DNA of 46,729 nt from an uncultured SAR86 cluster bacterium (lineage in GTDB: Bacteria; Pseudomonadota; Gammaproteobacteria; Magnimaribacterales; D2472): the NCBI GenBank assembly GCA_902558095.1, contig CACECP010000008.1, positions 1-46,729 of the forward strand. Reading direction: 5' to 3'. Position 1 is the first letter of the stretch; each line of letters opens with the position of its first letter. Shown here piece by piece: positions 17,688 to 26,793 of the stretch. Both the position numbers and the translations under genes were made by a program. The notes beneath the pieces were generated by a model. The model was not told the origin of the DNA. It did not search any database and worked only from the letters and a program-made list of their open reading frames with translations.

Positions 17688-19418
17688 ATGAAGTATCTTA
17701 GCCTAATAATTTTTCTTTCTCTTAACACTTTTGCTCAACAAAGTTATATAGATTATTTATCACCATATCACCCTGTTGTAGGCAAATCAGGAATGGTTGT
17801 ATCTCAAAATAATCTGTCCTCAGACATAGGAATTGAAATTTTAAATAAAGGAGGAAATGCTGTCGACGCTGCTGTAGCAGTTGGATTTTCATTGGCCATT
17901 ACTTTGCCTAGAGCTGGTAATCTAGGAGGCGGTGGTTTTATGCTTGTTTATTTAAAAGAAAAAGATGAAATTTTCTATATTGATTACAGAAGCAAATCTC
18001 CATTAAATTCAACAATTGATAATATCTTTGATTTAAATGGTAAAACTATTAAACCAAAAGATTTTACAAATGATATGTTTGATAAAACAAGATACGGATA
18101 TAAAGCACCTGCAATTCCTGGAACCGTTGCTGGCTTATTAGAAGCACATGAGAATTTTGGTAAATTGCCATTAGAAGAAGTTCTGGCACCTGCAATAAGA
18201 CAAGCAAGAAATGGTATAAAAGTTTCTTATGATCTTGAGAAGGCAATCGAAGATACACATCAGCTAAAAAAAGATCCAGAATCATTAAAAATTTATTTTA
18301 AAGATGGAGCTGCTATTAAGGAGGGTTCAATCTTTAAAAGACCTGATTTAGATAAAACATTTCAGCTTATTGCAACCGAAGGCAAGAAAGGCTTTTATGA
18401 AGGTATTATTGCAAAAAAAATGGTAGAGGCAATGAATGCTAATGGAGGGCTATTTACGATAGAGGATTTTAAAAACTATGAAGTTGAAATTAGCGAACCA
18501 ATTGTTGCCTCCTACAGGGGAAATTTAGTTTTTACTGCCGGACCTCCATCGGGAGGAGGTATTACCCTTTTAACAGCATTAAATGTATTAAGTTTTTATG
18601 ATCTTAATAAATATAATAGTGATTCTGCTATAACATATCACTTGACCTCTGAAGCATTAAGAAGAGGCCATAATAATAGATCTCATTTTGTTGGAGATCC
18701 AGATTATTTTGATGTGCCCGTAACACAATTATTGTCTAAAGAAAGAACTATGGAGCTAGCAAAAAGTATTGATATTAAAAAAGCTAGTAAATCAACTGTA
18801 GTAAAACCTTTAGAACTTATAAAAGAAAGTCGCGATACAACTCATTTTTCGATCATTGATAAAGATGGTAATGCTGTTTCCAACACATACACGCTTGGCT
18901 ATTCATTTGGTTCAGGAGTGACAATTCCTGACACAGGTATTTTAATGAATAACCAAATGAATAACTTTGCATATAGATATGGAGATAAAAATATTCGAGG
19001 ACGTTCTGCAAGCACAGGAAATAGATTTGAGCCTGGAAAAAGTCCAATGAGCACAATGGCGCCAACAATGGTTTTTAATGAGGAGGGTGATCTTATGCTT
19101 GTAACAGGCTCACCAGGTGGGTCCTTAATACCAGCAGCAATATTAAGAGTTATAACAGGTGTTGTTGACTTTAATTTAGATATTGGTCAAGCAACTATGT
19201 TACCTAGAGTTCATAAAGATTGGCCTACTACAGGTATTTTGTATGAGAGAACATTAAATTCTGATGTTGTAAGAATTATCAACAAAACAATTGGCCACAA
19301 AATGACACCTGAACACACAATGGGAAGTACTCAAAGTATTCATATAATTGATGGAATTAATTACGGCTTTGCTGATCTTAGAAGGCCAAATGCATCTGTT
19401 TCAATTCAACCTAATTAA
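17688..19418 (+). CDS. ggt: Gamma-glutamyltranspeptidase (secreted, self-processing)
   Basis: Periplasmic N-terminal-nucleophile hydrolase that cleaves gamma-glutamyl bonds of glutathione and related conjugates. Signal peptide MKYLSLIIFLSLNTFA is cleaved before QQ. Family segments are VVSQNNLSSDIGIEIL, GGNAVDAAVAVGFSL and GNLGGGGFMLVY. The autocleavage and nucleophile residue is T384 in ESRDTTHFSIIDKDGNAVS, so a large chain of about 365 and a small chain of about 190 residues are expected. LMNNQMNNFAYR and MSTMAPTMVFNEEGDLMLVTGSPGG follow as in other GGTs. Length 576 residues. It is directly abutted to the DASS carrier upstream, and its last 8 bases overlap the end of the convergent AbgB-like gene. 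Confidence 0.94.
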   Translation: MKYLSLIIFLSLNTFAQQSYIDYLSPYHPVVGKSGMVVSQNNLSSDIGIEILNKGGNAVDAAVAVGFSLAITLPRAGNLGGGGFMLVYLKEKDEIFYIDYRSKSPLNSTIDNIFDLNGKTIKPKDFTNDMFDKTRYGYKAPAIPGTVAGLLEAHENFGKLPLEEVLAPAIRQARNGIKVSYDLEKAIEDTHQLKKDPESLKIYFKDGAAIKEGSIFKRPDLDKTFQLIATEGKKGFYEGIIAKKMVEAMNANGGLFTIEDFKNYEVEISEPIVASYRGNLVFTAGPPSGGGITLLTALNVLSFYDLNKYNSDSAITYHLTSEALRRGHNNRSHFVGDPDYFDVPVTQLLSKERTMELAKSIDIKKASKSTVVKPLELIKESRDTTHFSIIDKDGNAVSNTYTLGYSFGSGVTIPDTGILMNNQMNNFAYRYGDKNIRGRSASTGNRFEPGKSPMSTMAPTMVFNEEGDLMLVTGSPGGSLIPAAILRVITGVVDFNLDIGQATMLPRVHKDWPTTGILYERTLNSDVVRIINKTIGHKMTPEHTMGSTQSIHIIDGINYGFADLRRPNASVSIQPN

Positions 19419-20856
19419 CTTTTCTGTATTCTAGAGGTGGCTTTCTGTCTCCTAATAAAGGTTTATATTCAAAATTATTCCCAACACGCTCATTAAGTTC
19501 TGCTTTTGCTTCATCAATAATTGAAGGGTTTGAGTATATTTCTATAGCACTTTTTGCTAATGTTTTTGCAGCTAGCTCAGCTCCTTTAAGTCCTATTGAA
19601 GTTCCTCCTGAAGCAACTGCTTGCCAAGAGTGTGATGCAGTTCCTGGCACCCATGTTGCTGCTCTAAATCCAGCTGTTGGAACATTCCAACTTACATCAC
19701 CAACATCTGTTGATCCGTATCCATGGGATGTTTTAAAAGGTCTTACGGTTTCTTGAGATCCTATTTGATTATCTGGTTCAAAAAAAGTTTCATACATTAC
19801 AGAGGCATATTCATTTTCTTGAGCATTATATTTAACACCACCCAGTGATTCTAAATTCTTATGTACAATTTTTTGAAGCGTATCGTTGGGTAATAATGAA
19901 AAATTTCCATGCATCACCTCATATGACATTTTAGTATCTGTACCTAAGGCAGCGCCGTTTGCAGTATTAACTACTCTTAAAAATAAATCCTCAACAACAG
20001 ACATTTCTGGATGTCTTACGTAGTAATATACCTCAGCAAGATCTGGAACAACATTTGGGGCAAGTCCACCTTTTGTGATTACATAATGTATTCTAGATTC
20101 TTGTGGAATATGTTCTCTCATCATATTTACCATGTGATTCATTGCCTCAACTCCATCAAGTGCTGATCTACCTTGTTCAGGAGATCCGGCAGCATGGGCT
20201 GAAATTCCGCTAAATGTAAATTTGGCTGATTTATTAGAATTAGATGTTCTTGAATTTGCACTGTTGCTGTCATCAGGATGCCAGTGAAGAACTATATCAA
20301 CATCATTAAACAAACCTTCTCTAACCATATATACCTTTCCTGATCCGCCTTCTTCTGCAGGAGTGCCATAAAATCTAATAGTTCCTTGGATATTATTTTT
20401 TACAATCCATTCTTTAATTACCACAGCTGCCCAAGCTGATGCAGCGCCAAACAAGTGATGTCCACAAGCATGTCCAGCACCATTAGAATTATTAGCAACT
20501 TCTTTAAATGGCGAGGTTGTTTGAGCTAATCCAGGAAGTGCATCAAATTCTCCGAGAATTCCTATTACAGGACCTCCATTATTAAATTCTGCTATGAATG
20601 CAGAAGGTATCCCTGCTAAACCTCTTTTTATTGTGAAACCTTCATCCTCTAAAGAAGAGGCAAGTAATGATGAACTATTTTTCTCTAGATAACCTAATTC
20701 TGCATAATCCCATATTTGAAGTGCAACATTTTCAAATTTGGCTTTATGTTTATCGATACTGATTAAAATATCATCACTATGAACATTACTAGCTAATAGA
20801 ATTAAAACTAATAGACTAATTGATTTTCTTTGAAATAAACCTTTCTTTTTACCCAT
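19411..20856 (-). CDS. Secreted M20D amidohydrolase, AbgB-like
   Basis: Binuclear metallo-amidohydrolase of the M20D group, closest by motif to AbgB (p-aminobenzoyl-glutamate hydrolase) and aminoacyl conjugate hydrolases. The N-terminus is basic with a hydrophobic core (SISLLVLILLASNVHS), a signal peptide, so it should act in the periplasm, whereas E. coli AbgB is cytoplasmic. Metal ligands are visible in GHACGHH (C131, H133, H134) and TPAEEGG (E168/E169), VLHWHPDD, and the late His in GTASHSWQAVASGG. The dimerisation (lid) domain begins near SAKFTFSGISAHAAGSPEQGRSALD. Length 481. Its 5' end overlaps the thiolase-like gene by 49 nt; it is last in a four-gene leftward unit. Nearby GGT suggests a shared theme of glutamyl or aminoacyl conjugates. 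Confidence 0.88.
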   Translation of the reverse strand: MGKKKGLFQRKSISLLVLILLASNVHSDDILISIDKHKAKFENVALQIWDYAELGYLEKNSSSLLASSLEDEGFTIKRGLAGIPSAFIAEFNNGGPVIGILGEFDALPGLAQTTSPFKEVANNSNGAGHACGHHLFGAASAWAAVVIKEWIVKNNIQGTIRFYGTPAEEGGSGKVYMVREGLFNDVDIVLHWHPDDSNSANSRTSNSNKSAKFTFSGISAHAAGSPEQGRSALDGVEAMNHMVNMMREHIPQESRIHYVITKGGLAPNVVPDLAEVYYYVRHPEMSVVEDLFLRVVNTANGAALGTDTKMSYEVMHGNFSLLPNDTLQKIVHKNLESLGGVKYNAQENEYASVMYETFFEPDNQIGSQETVRPFKTSHGYGSTDVGDVSWNVPTAGFRAATWVPGTASHSWQAVASGGTSIGLKGAELAAKTLAKSAIEIYSNPSIIDEAKAELNERVGNNFEYKPLLGDRKPPLEYRKVN

Positions 20857-22256
20857 TCTTCACTCTCCATTGATTTAATAATAGATTCATCGGATGAAGT
20901 AATCAATTTTCTTTTTCCATCATCACAATCTAAATAAATTACAGCTTTTTTATGATAAGTACTTTTTAAAGTTGTATAACCAATTATAGTTCCAGCACCA
21001 TCAGACAAAGATGATATTTTTACTGGAGCTTCTTCCTTGCTTGCTTCACTTGTAAAATCCTTAAAAGAAAATTCAATATCTGGATTTTTTGACCATAGTG
21101 CGTATGATTGTTTTGTCATCATTCCTGAAACACCAGTAACTATTCCAATTTTAGAATTATCATTTCTAATTTTTAAAATCATTTTTATTGTTGAGTGAAG
21201 AACATAGCTATTAAGTGGTCCGCCTGCAAATGGCATGCCTCCAGTAATTGTTGCTTCTTTAGATAAATCTACATTAAGTGACTTTGAGAACATATGAACA
21301 GCTACTGGAAAACAGCTATAAAGATCATATAAATTCGGTTTAATATTATTGGATGCGCATATGTCTAAAATAAATTCAGCAGCAAGTTTCATTCCCTTAG
21401 GGTCAGTTATATTAGGTCTTTGTATAGGCGCAATCATATGGTTACTTTCAGATGAGGCAAGCGGGTAAACTCTTTTAGTTTTAGGTATATTTAATTTATC
21501 TGCTAATTCTTCTGAACAAATTATCATTGAGCATGATTGATTTACATTCCAACTTGTACAGTGATATTTATTATAGGGAAATGCCTGAAGAGGATTTTTT
21601 TTACTTTGATTTAGAATTTCATCAGGTGTCAGAGGTTCCTCAATCCAACCATCATCATTAAGAGATCCTATTCGAGAAAATTCTGAATATAGATTTGCAA
21701 TATCTTTATGGTATTCATTAAAATTTTTATTTGTCGAGGCGCGTAGGGCACTTTCTATGATTGCATAATAACCAACAGCCATTAACCCAAGCTCTTCTTC
21801 TTCAACTTTATGCTGAAGCTCGTCATTTGCTTTAATATAATGATCCGGATTGACTTTGAGCTCAGTTTCATTAAAAGTTTTATTTTCTATATGAGCTCTA
21901 AGCATCTTATATCTAGCTTCACCACCTAGAATTAAACCTGCTCTTATTTCACCATTAATTATTTTGTTACAAGTTGAATTAATTAAGTTCTGCTGAAGCA
22001 CTCCAACTTTAGTGACACTAGTTTTTACATTATTTATATCATTTTTTTCTGCAACCCATTTACCTGGATCTCTGTAGCGCCAAAATCCTTTTGGTATCTG
22101 AATCTCATCTATGTAATTTTTGATTTCATGATTAGTTGTATCATCAAGAGATTTTTTAAAAGCAAGATCCATTAGAACTAATGCTTCATCTAATTCATCA
22201 AAATTACCTTTTTGTTGAACTGTTCCAACCCCAACGATAACAGGTATATTCCTCAT
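20808..22256 (-). CDS. Thiolase-like acyl-CoA C-acetyltransferase family protein
   Basis: Member of the SCP2-like thiolase group annotated as acetyl-CoA acetyltransferase, with a C-terminal extension. Recognisable segments are IPVIVGVGTVQQKG at the start, AGLILGGEARYKMLRA, AIESALRAS, FPYNKYHCTSWNVNQSCSMIICS, DLYSCFPVAVHMF and GGMPFAGGPLNSYVLH. The place where biosynthetic thiolases carry the acyl-accepting Cys reads GGEARYK, without a cysteine, so condensing or thiolytic activity is doubtful. Length 482 residues from ATG 22256. An upstream in-frame start at 22295 would overlap the preceding gene and add a non-homologous leader. The 22256 start lies 4 nt after the methyltransferase stop. Cytoplasmic; acyl-CoA or lipid metabolism is inferred from fabI in the same unit. 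Confidence 0.8.
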   Translation of the reverse strand: MRNIPVIVGVGTVQQKGNFDELDEALVLMDLAFKKSLDDTTNHEIKNYIDEIQIPKGFWRYRDPGKWVAEKNDINNVKTSVTKVGVLQQNLINSTCNKIINGEIRAGLILGGEARYKMLRAHIENKTFNETELKVNPDHYIKANDELQHKVEEEELGLMAVGYYAIIESALRASTNKNFNEYHKDIANLYSEFSRIGSLNDDGWIEEPLTPDEILNQSKKNPLQAFPYNKYHCTSWNVNQSCSMIICSEELADKLNIPKTKRVYPLASSESNHMIAPIQRPNITDPKGMKLAAEFILDICASNNIKPNLYDLYSCFPVAVHMFSKSLNVDLSKEATITGGMPFAGGPLNSYVLHSTIKMILKIRNDNSKIGIVTGVSGMMTKQSYALWSKNPDIEFSFKDFTSEASKEEAPVKISSLSDGAGTIIGYTTLKSTYHKKAVIYLDCDDGKRKLITSSDESIIKSMESEEWVKRKVYFKENQLVY

Positions 22257-22260
22257 CGAT

Positions 22261-22884
22261 TTATATGGATGCAGATCCCCAATAGTTATAGCCAACTATT
22301 TTTGGAGTACTAGGCAGATACATTTGATTTAAATTATGTACCTTAAATCCGGAATTGGAAATTATTGAAGGAATATCTCTATTTATATTACAACCACCAA
22401 ATAATTTACCCCAAATTGGATTTATTCTATTTTGCCATTTAGATACCTTTATATCTGGAGCTATACCGTGTTCACAAAATAAAATATTAGCATCAGGTCT
22501 CATCACTCTTTTTATTTCTTTAAGAGCATCCATGGGATTTGGTATGGAACACAATGTGTATGTAATCACAACCGTATCAATAGAATTTGATTTCAATTTT
22601 ATTTCTTCAGCTCCTTCAAATAAAAAATCAATATTAATACTCATTTCTTCAGCTTTCTTAATTGCTTTTTTGCAAAGTTGAGTGGATGGATCAAGTCCAT
22701 AGATTTTGTTAATTTTAGAAAGATTATAAAAAGGAATATTCAATCCTGAGCCAATACCAATTTCTAATACAGTACCACTTGCATTAGGAACCACTTTTTC
22801 TCTTTGGTAGTTAATAGGTTTAGTTGAGCAACAAGTATCTAGTAATTTTGGCAGTACATATTTTTCGTAGGTGTTCTTTATCAT
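22261..22884 (-). CDS. Class I SAM-dependent methyltransferase, METTL7-like
   Basis: Predicted methyltransferase of the Methyltransf_11 group. SAM-binding motif I is VLEIGIGSG (39-47), motif II YGLDPSTQLCKKA, the acidic/hydrophobic post-motif is DTVVITYTLCSIPNPMDALKEIKRVMRP, and LFCEHGIAP follows. The C-terminal stretch with WQNRINPIWGKLFGGCNINRDI resembles METTL7/TMT1-type thiol or lipid methyltransferases, which share the NPxWxxxxGGCxxxR pattern. Length 207 residues. The ATG overlaps the fabI stop by one base and the stop is 4 nt from the thiolase-like start. The substrate is unknown. Membrane association is possible, since METTL7 proteins bind membranes, but no clear transmembrane segment is seen here. 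Confidence 0.8.
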   Translation of the reverse strand: MIKNTYEKYVLPKLLDTCCSTKPINYQREKVVPNASGTVLEIGIGSGLNIPFYNLSKINKIYGLDPSTQLCKKAIKKAEEMSINIDFLFEGAEEIKLKSNSIDTVVITYTLCSIPNPMDALKEIKRVMRPDANILFCEHGIAPDIKVSKWQNRINPIWGKLFGGCNINRDIPSIISNSGFKVHNLNQMYLPSTPKIVGYNYWGSASI

Positions 22885-23669
22885 TACTCGTATGCATCAA
22901 TAGGCATTGCTGCAATATTAAAGCCTGCATCAACATACGTTATTTCTCCAGTAACTCCACTTGCGTAATCAGAGCATAAAAATGCTGCTACATTTCCAAC
23001 TTCATCAGTTGTTACGGTTCTTCCAAGTGGTGCTATCTTAGAATGTTCACTTAACATTTTCCTAAAGTTTTTTACACCCGATGCAGCTAATGTTTTAATT
23101 GGTCCTGCAGATATAGCATTAACTCTAATGTTATCTCTACCCATTGATGCTGCAAGAAATCTAGTATTGGCCTCCAAACTTGCCTTAGCAAGACCCATCA
23201 CATTGTAATTTGGTACAGTTTTATTAGATCCTAAGTATGTAAGAGTTAAAAGGGCAGAACCTTCATTTAACATAGGCTTTGCTGCTTTTGCCATAGCAGT
23301 AAAACTATAAGAACTAATATCATGGGCAATTTGAAAACCTTCTCTTGTAGTGACATCAACAAAATTTCCTTCAAGCTGTTCTGCAGGCGCAAAACCAATT
23401 GAATGAACAAAACCATCAAAATCAGGCCAATATTTATTTAATTCATTGAATGAAGTCGCTATAGACGTATCACATGAAACATCACACTCTATTAGAATTT
23501 TTGAATTCATCTTTTCAGCAATAGGCTCTAAATTTTTTAAAAGCCTTTCATTTTGGTATGTGAAGGCTAATTCTGCACCTTCCCGATGCATTGCAGAGGC
23601 AATTCCAGCAGCAATTGAGTACTTATTTGCAAGTCCAGATATTAGTATTTTTTTATTTTTTAATAACAT
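22884..23669 (-). CDS. fabI: Enoyl-[acyl-carrier-protein] reductase, FabI type
   Basis: NADH-dependent reductase of the last step in each fatty acid elongation cycle. The SDR nucleotide motif is the FabI variant [15 protein letters not shown]. The FabI active site is present: Y145, Y155 and K162 (TYLGSN, then YNVMGLAK), matching Y146/Y156/K163 of E. coli. [23 protein letters not shown] and [17 protein letters not shown] are family-specific segments. Length 261 residues. First gene of a leftward unit fabI / methyltransferase / thiolase-like / amidohydrolase. It is divergent from TBDT 2 across a 236-nt region. A weak TAAATA box lies about 7 nt before its ATG and a TATAAA further upstream. Confidence 0.96.
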   Translation of the reverse strand: MLLKNKKILISGLANKYSIAAGIASAMHREGAELAFTYQNERLLKNLEPIAEKMNSKILIECDVSCDTSIATSFNELNKYWPDFDGFVHSIGFAPAEQLEGNFVDVTTREGFQIAHDISSYSFTAMAKAAKPMLNEGSALLTLTYLGSNKTVPNYNVMGLAKASLEANTRFLAASMGRDNIRVNAISAGPIKTLAASGVKNFRKMLSEHSKIAPLGRTVTTDEVGNVAAFLCSDYASGVTGEITYVDAGFNIAAMPIDAYE

Positions 23670-23792
23670 TATTAAATATTTATGTAAATTTATAATATTG
23701 TAAGAGAAAAATAATTAAATCACTAAAATAAATTTTATTTTTATATTAGATTATAAATAATATAAACGATGGTTATGATTAATTATAAATAA

Positions 23793-23905
23793 TTGAAAAA
23801 AATGTAGATTTCTTATAAAAACTCTGAAACAATAGGTCCCATAACGTGATATGCACGGCTAATTTCGTGCTTTCATAAATATTAATCGAACTACAGGGGA
23901 ATTGT
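23793..23905 (+). promoter_or_regulatory. Promoter and structured leader of TBDT 2
   Basis: TTGAAA (23793-23798) and TATAAA (23814-23819) give a promoter with a short 15-bp spacer. The leader of about 80 nt contains CGTG (23845-23848), GCACG (23853-23857) and CGTGC (23866-23870). GCACG can pair either with the CGTG on its left or with the CGTGC on its right (8-nt loop), so two exclusive hairpins are possible. The Shine-Dalgarno AGGGGA (23895-23900) follows. The rest of the fabI-TBDT 2 gap (23670-23792) is AT-rich and shows nothing clear. Regulation by the hairpins is speculative. Confidence 0.35.
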
Positions 23906-26719
23906 ATGTTTAATAAAGAGAATTATTTATTTGCAGTCCTTGCGCTTTCTTTCGGCTTATTCAATGCTGATATAGTTGCTCAAGATGAATCTGCAGATAA
24001 TGTAGAAGAGGTTGTTATAACCGGTTCTAGAATCAAAAGAGATTCATTAAATAGCGCCGCACAAGTTACAACAATCACCAGTGAGGATATTGCTGCGTCT
24101 TCTGGTCTTATGACTGCTGACGTGCTAAGAGACTCAATTTATAACTCTTTTGGATCATTTAGCCCAACAGCTGGTAGTAGCGCTATGGGTAACGCAACAA
24201 TCAGTGTTAGAGGTTTAGGATCTTCTAGAACATTAGTCCTCATGGATGGAAGAAGAATGCCTGGTTCACCACATCTTGGTGGATCTGGAGCTGTAAATAT
24301 CAATATGATACCAACTGTTGCAGTTGAACGAATTGAAATTCTAGCTGATGGTGCTTCATCTGTTTATGGGTCTGATGCTATTGCTGGTGTTGTAAACGTT
24401 ATAACTAAAAAAGGTTTCGACGGAGTGGAATTTAATTTCAGACGTGGTGACAGAGATCGTGATGATGGCGAAGAAAACTCAGTTTCTTTCATATACGGTG
24501 CTACTAATGATAAAGGTTATGTAACTATTATGGTTGAGCATGATGAAAGAGATGAAATCTATCTTAAAGATAGATGGTATACAAAAGCCACAGCTGAAGA
24601 CAGAAATGGTGACGGCGTAATTGATCTATATAGTGAAACTTATGGTTTAAGCTGGTACTCAAGAAACTTAGCTGACCCAGTCACTGGTGATATTATGGCT
24701 ACTCCAACTTGTCCTGGTTCTGTTGATAATCCAACAGACGGATGGTGGGGACCAAACTTTGGTGGTGCTGCTTTTGGTCAAGGAGCTACTTCCACACCTT
24801 CAAATGGTGGTGCTGCAAGAGGTATTTGCGGATACGCTTGGGCTGACATCATGGTACAAAATGCTGCAACATTTAGAGACAGCATTACAACAAATTTTGA
24901 ATACGAAGTTAATGATCAAATCAGCTTATATTCAAGAATCAATTACTTAAGAAACGAGTCAACAGGTAGATATGCTCCTCCTGCTGCTAGATACCCAAGT
25001 ATCGCAGTTGGTGATCCAGCTAACCCTTATGACGTTCCAGTAACTGGTTATTGGAGATGGACTGAAATCGGTAACCGTGGTATGCACCAGGTTGATACAG
25101 GTCACGATGCAGTATTCGAATTAACATATCAAGTTAATGACGACGTAGAAGTTGTGTATGGTACACAAATTAATAAATTCTACGGTGTTGACATAGGTAG
25201 ATATTACTTAAGTTATGCAGGTTTAGATTCAAATAATCTAAACGGTGAGCCATTTGGTTCTGCTGCTGGTGCTGCTGCTATGAGTGCTACAACTCTAGTT
25301 GAGTACACAAACCATTATGAAAAGAATGATGTAGTTGTGCAGATCGATAATATTATGGATCTTCCTGGTGGATCAGTTTCTGCTTTATTCGGTATTGAAA
25401 ACTTCACTAACGAATACTCAGCTGAATATGATAAGCATTCTGAAAATGGTCTAGTTGGTGGTTCAGCTGGTAACTCAGGTGCAGGCTACAGAGAAGTTGA
25501 CTCAGTATTTGGTGAGGTCTTACTTCCAGTAATGGATAACCTAGAAATTACAGCATCATTCAGATCTGATGATTACTCAGATGTTGGTGAAAGTGATTCA
25601 TTTAAACTAGGTGCTTTATGGGTTCCTGTTCCAGGTACAATTGTTAAATTGAATACTGGTGAAGGATTCAGAGCTCCTACAATGGATAACTTATATGGTG
25701 CTACTACATTTAGTGCTAACACTGTTTATGACTACAAAGCTTGTGCTGCTGCAGGGACATCTGCTGCAGACTGTGCTTCTAAGCAGGTATCTACATTAAT
25801 TAAAGCTAATCCAAATCTAGGCGCTGAATCTTCTGAAGGATTCACAATGAGCGTTGAACAAGACATGGGTATGCTAGTTGATGCTTTAGATGGTCTAAAT
25901 GTTAGATTTGACTATTATGAAATTACAGTAACAGACGCAATCGCAAGTATTTCTACACAAGACGTAATGTGGAATGACTTTGTAGGCGGAACTGCTCTTT
26001 CAAATAACGTAACATTCTTTAATGCTGATGGTATTTCCGGTGACGGTACTGCTGCTGGCGCACCTGTAGGTACAGGTAACGTTGGTGATGCATGTCCTAC
26101 TGGAGCTACTTATGTAAGAAGAGAAGGTAATGACCCTTCAATCTATGTTATTAGATCATGTGCTAACGGTCGTGTAGACTATGTTGGTGCTGGATTTACT
26201 AACGTTGGTGAAATTGAAGTGGTTGGTTATGACTTATTCGTAAATTACACAAGAGACGTTGGTCCTGGTGTGATGAATGTTTCTGTAGATTACACAGAAA
26301 TGGATGAGTACAACACTGATGCCTTCACAGGTAGTTCTCAAAAGACTAACAATGTTGGTTTTGAAGGAACTCCTTCTGAAAGAAGTAATATTAGCCTTTC
26401 ATATGCATGGGATAAATATAGCGTTGCTTTAACACAAAGAAACATTGGCGACTTCAGATTAAGCCAAGAACCTGAAAAGGACTCTGCTGGTAATCCAACT
26501 GGTGGTATTGTTAAAGCTGGTGGCACACAAGATGAGTACAGTGCACTTGACCTTCAAATCAAAGCTGATTTAGGTAAATATGGTACTGTTACTTACGGTA
26601 TGCTTAATGCTGAGGATGAAGATCCATTACCTAATGCTAATGGAGACAGAGATGCTTATCTAGGTCTTTATAGTAACCAAGGGTTAATAACTTATCTAAA
26701 ATGGAATGTTGCATTCTAA
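23906..26719 (+). CDS. TonB-dependent outer-membrane receptor 2
   Basis: Outer-membrane active-transport barrel. The signal peptide ends near NADIVA (about 25), and the TonB-box-like EEVVITGSR is at 34-42. The plug has VTTITSEDIAASSGLMTADVLRD, ISVRGLGSSRTLVLMDGRRM and VERIEILADGASSVYGSDAIAGVVNVIT. The barrel shows GEGFRAPTMDNLYGAT and ends in LKWNVAF with a terminal Phe. Length 937 residues. Its codon choice leans to GCT, GGT and GAC more than nearby housekeeping genes, consistent with strong expression. It has a Shine-Dalgarno AGGGGA 5 nt before the ATG and its own terminator. The substrate cannot be inferred. A secreted TonB-C-domain protein follows 74 nt downstream. Confidence 0.95.
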   Translation: MFNKENYLFAVLALSFGLFNADIVAQDESADNVEEVVITGSRIKRDSLNSAAQVTTITSEDIAASSGLMTADVLRDSIYNSFGSFSPTAGSSAMGNATISVRGLGSSRTLVLMDGRRMPGSPHLGGSGAVNINMIPTVAVERIEILADGASSVYGSDAIAGVVNVITKKGFDGVEFNFRRGDRDRDDGEENSVSFIYGATNDKGYVTIMVEHDERDEIYLKDRWYTKATAEDRNGDGVIDLYSETYGLSWYSRNLADPVTGDIMATPTCPGSVDNPTDGWWGPNFGGAAFGQGATSTPSNGGAARGICGYAWADIMVQNAATFRDSITTNFEYEVNDQISLYSRINYLRNESTGRYAPPAARYPSIAVGDPANPYDVPVTGYWRWTEIGNRGMHQVDTGHDAVFELTYQVNDDVEVVYGTQINKFYGVDIGRYYLSYAGLDSNNLNGEPFGSAAGAAAMSATTLVEYTNHYEKNDVVVQIDNIMDLPGGSVSALFGIENFTNEYSAEYDKHSENGLVGGSAGNSGAGYREVDSVFGEVLLPVMDNLEITASFRSDDYSDVGESDSFKLGALWVPVPGTIVKLNTGEGFRAPTMDNLYGATTFSANTVYDYKACAAAGTSAADCASKQVSTLIKANPNLGAESSEGFTMSVEQDMGMLVDALDGLNVRFDYYEITVTDAIASISTQDVMWNDFVGGTALSNNVTFFNADGISGDGTAAGAPVGTGNVGDACPTGATYVRREGNDPSIYVIRSCANGRVDYVGAGFTNVGEIEVVGYDLFVNYTRDVGPGVMNVSVDYTEMDEYNTDAFTGSSQKTNNVGFEGTPSERSNISLSYAWDKYSVALTQRNIGDFRLSQEPEKDSAGNPTGGIVKAGGTQDEYSALDLQIKADLGKYGTVTYGMLNAEDEDPLPNANGDRDAYLGLYSNQGLITYLKWNVAF

Positions 26720-26738
26720 TTAGACGTTGATTAATATT

Positions 26739-26766
26739 AAAAGGCCGGTTTTACCGGCCTTTTTTT
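26739..26766 (+). terminator. Rho-independent terminator after TBDT 2
   Basis: GGCCGGT (26743-26749) pairs perfectly with ACCGGCC (26753-26759) around a TTT loop, flanked by A4 and T7. It is the most GC-rich hairpin in the window. Confidence 0.93.
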
Positions 26767-26782
26767 ATGAAGTTCATTTAAG

Positions 26783-26788
26783 TACAAT
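26783..26788 (+). promoter_or_regulatory. -10 box of the TonB-C protein gene, predicted leaderless
   Basis: TACAAT ends 5 nt before the ATG at 26794, with no Shine-Dalgarno. The -35 region would fall in the T-tract of the preceding terminator and has no good match. A leaderless mRNA is inferred. Confidence 0.45.
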
Positions 26789-26793
26789 ACCTT

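Noticed and set aside
20808-20856. 49-nt overlap of the thiolase-like and amidohydrolase genes as a sign of frameshift or wrong start
   Set aside because: The overlapping part of the amidohydrolase encodes its basic signal-peptide start, with no later start before the hydrophobic core, and the thiolase-like C-terminus ends cleanly.
22257-22295. Longer N-terminus of the thiolase-like protein
   Set aside because: It would overlap the methyltransferase by 35 nt and add residues without family similarity; ATG 22256 starts directly before IPVIVGVG.
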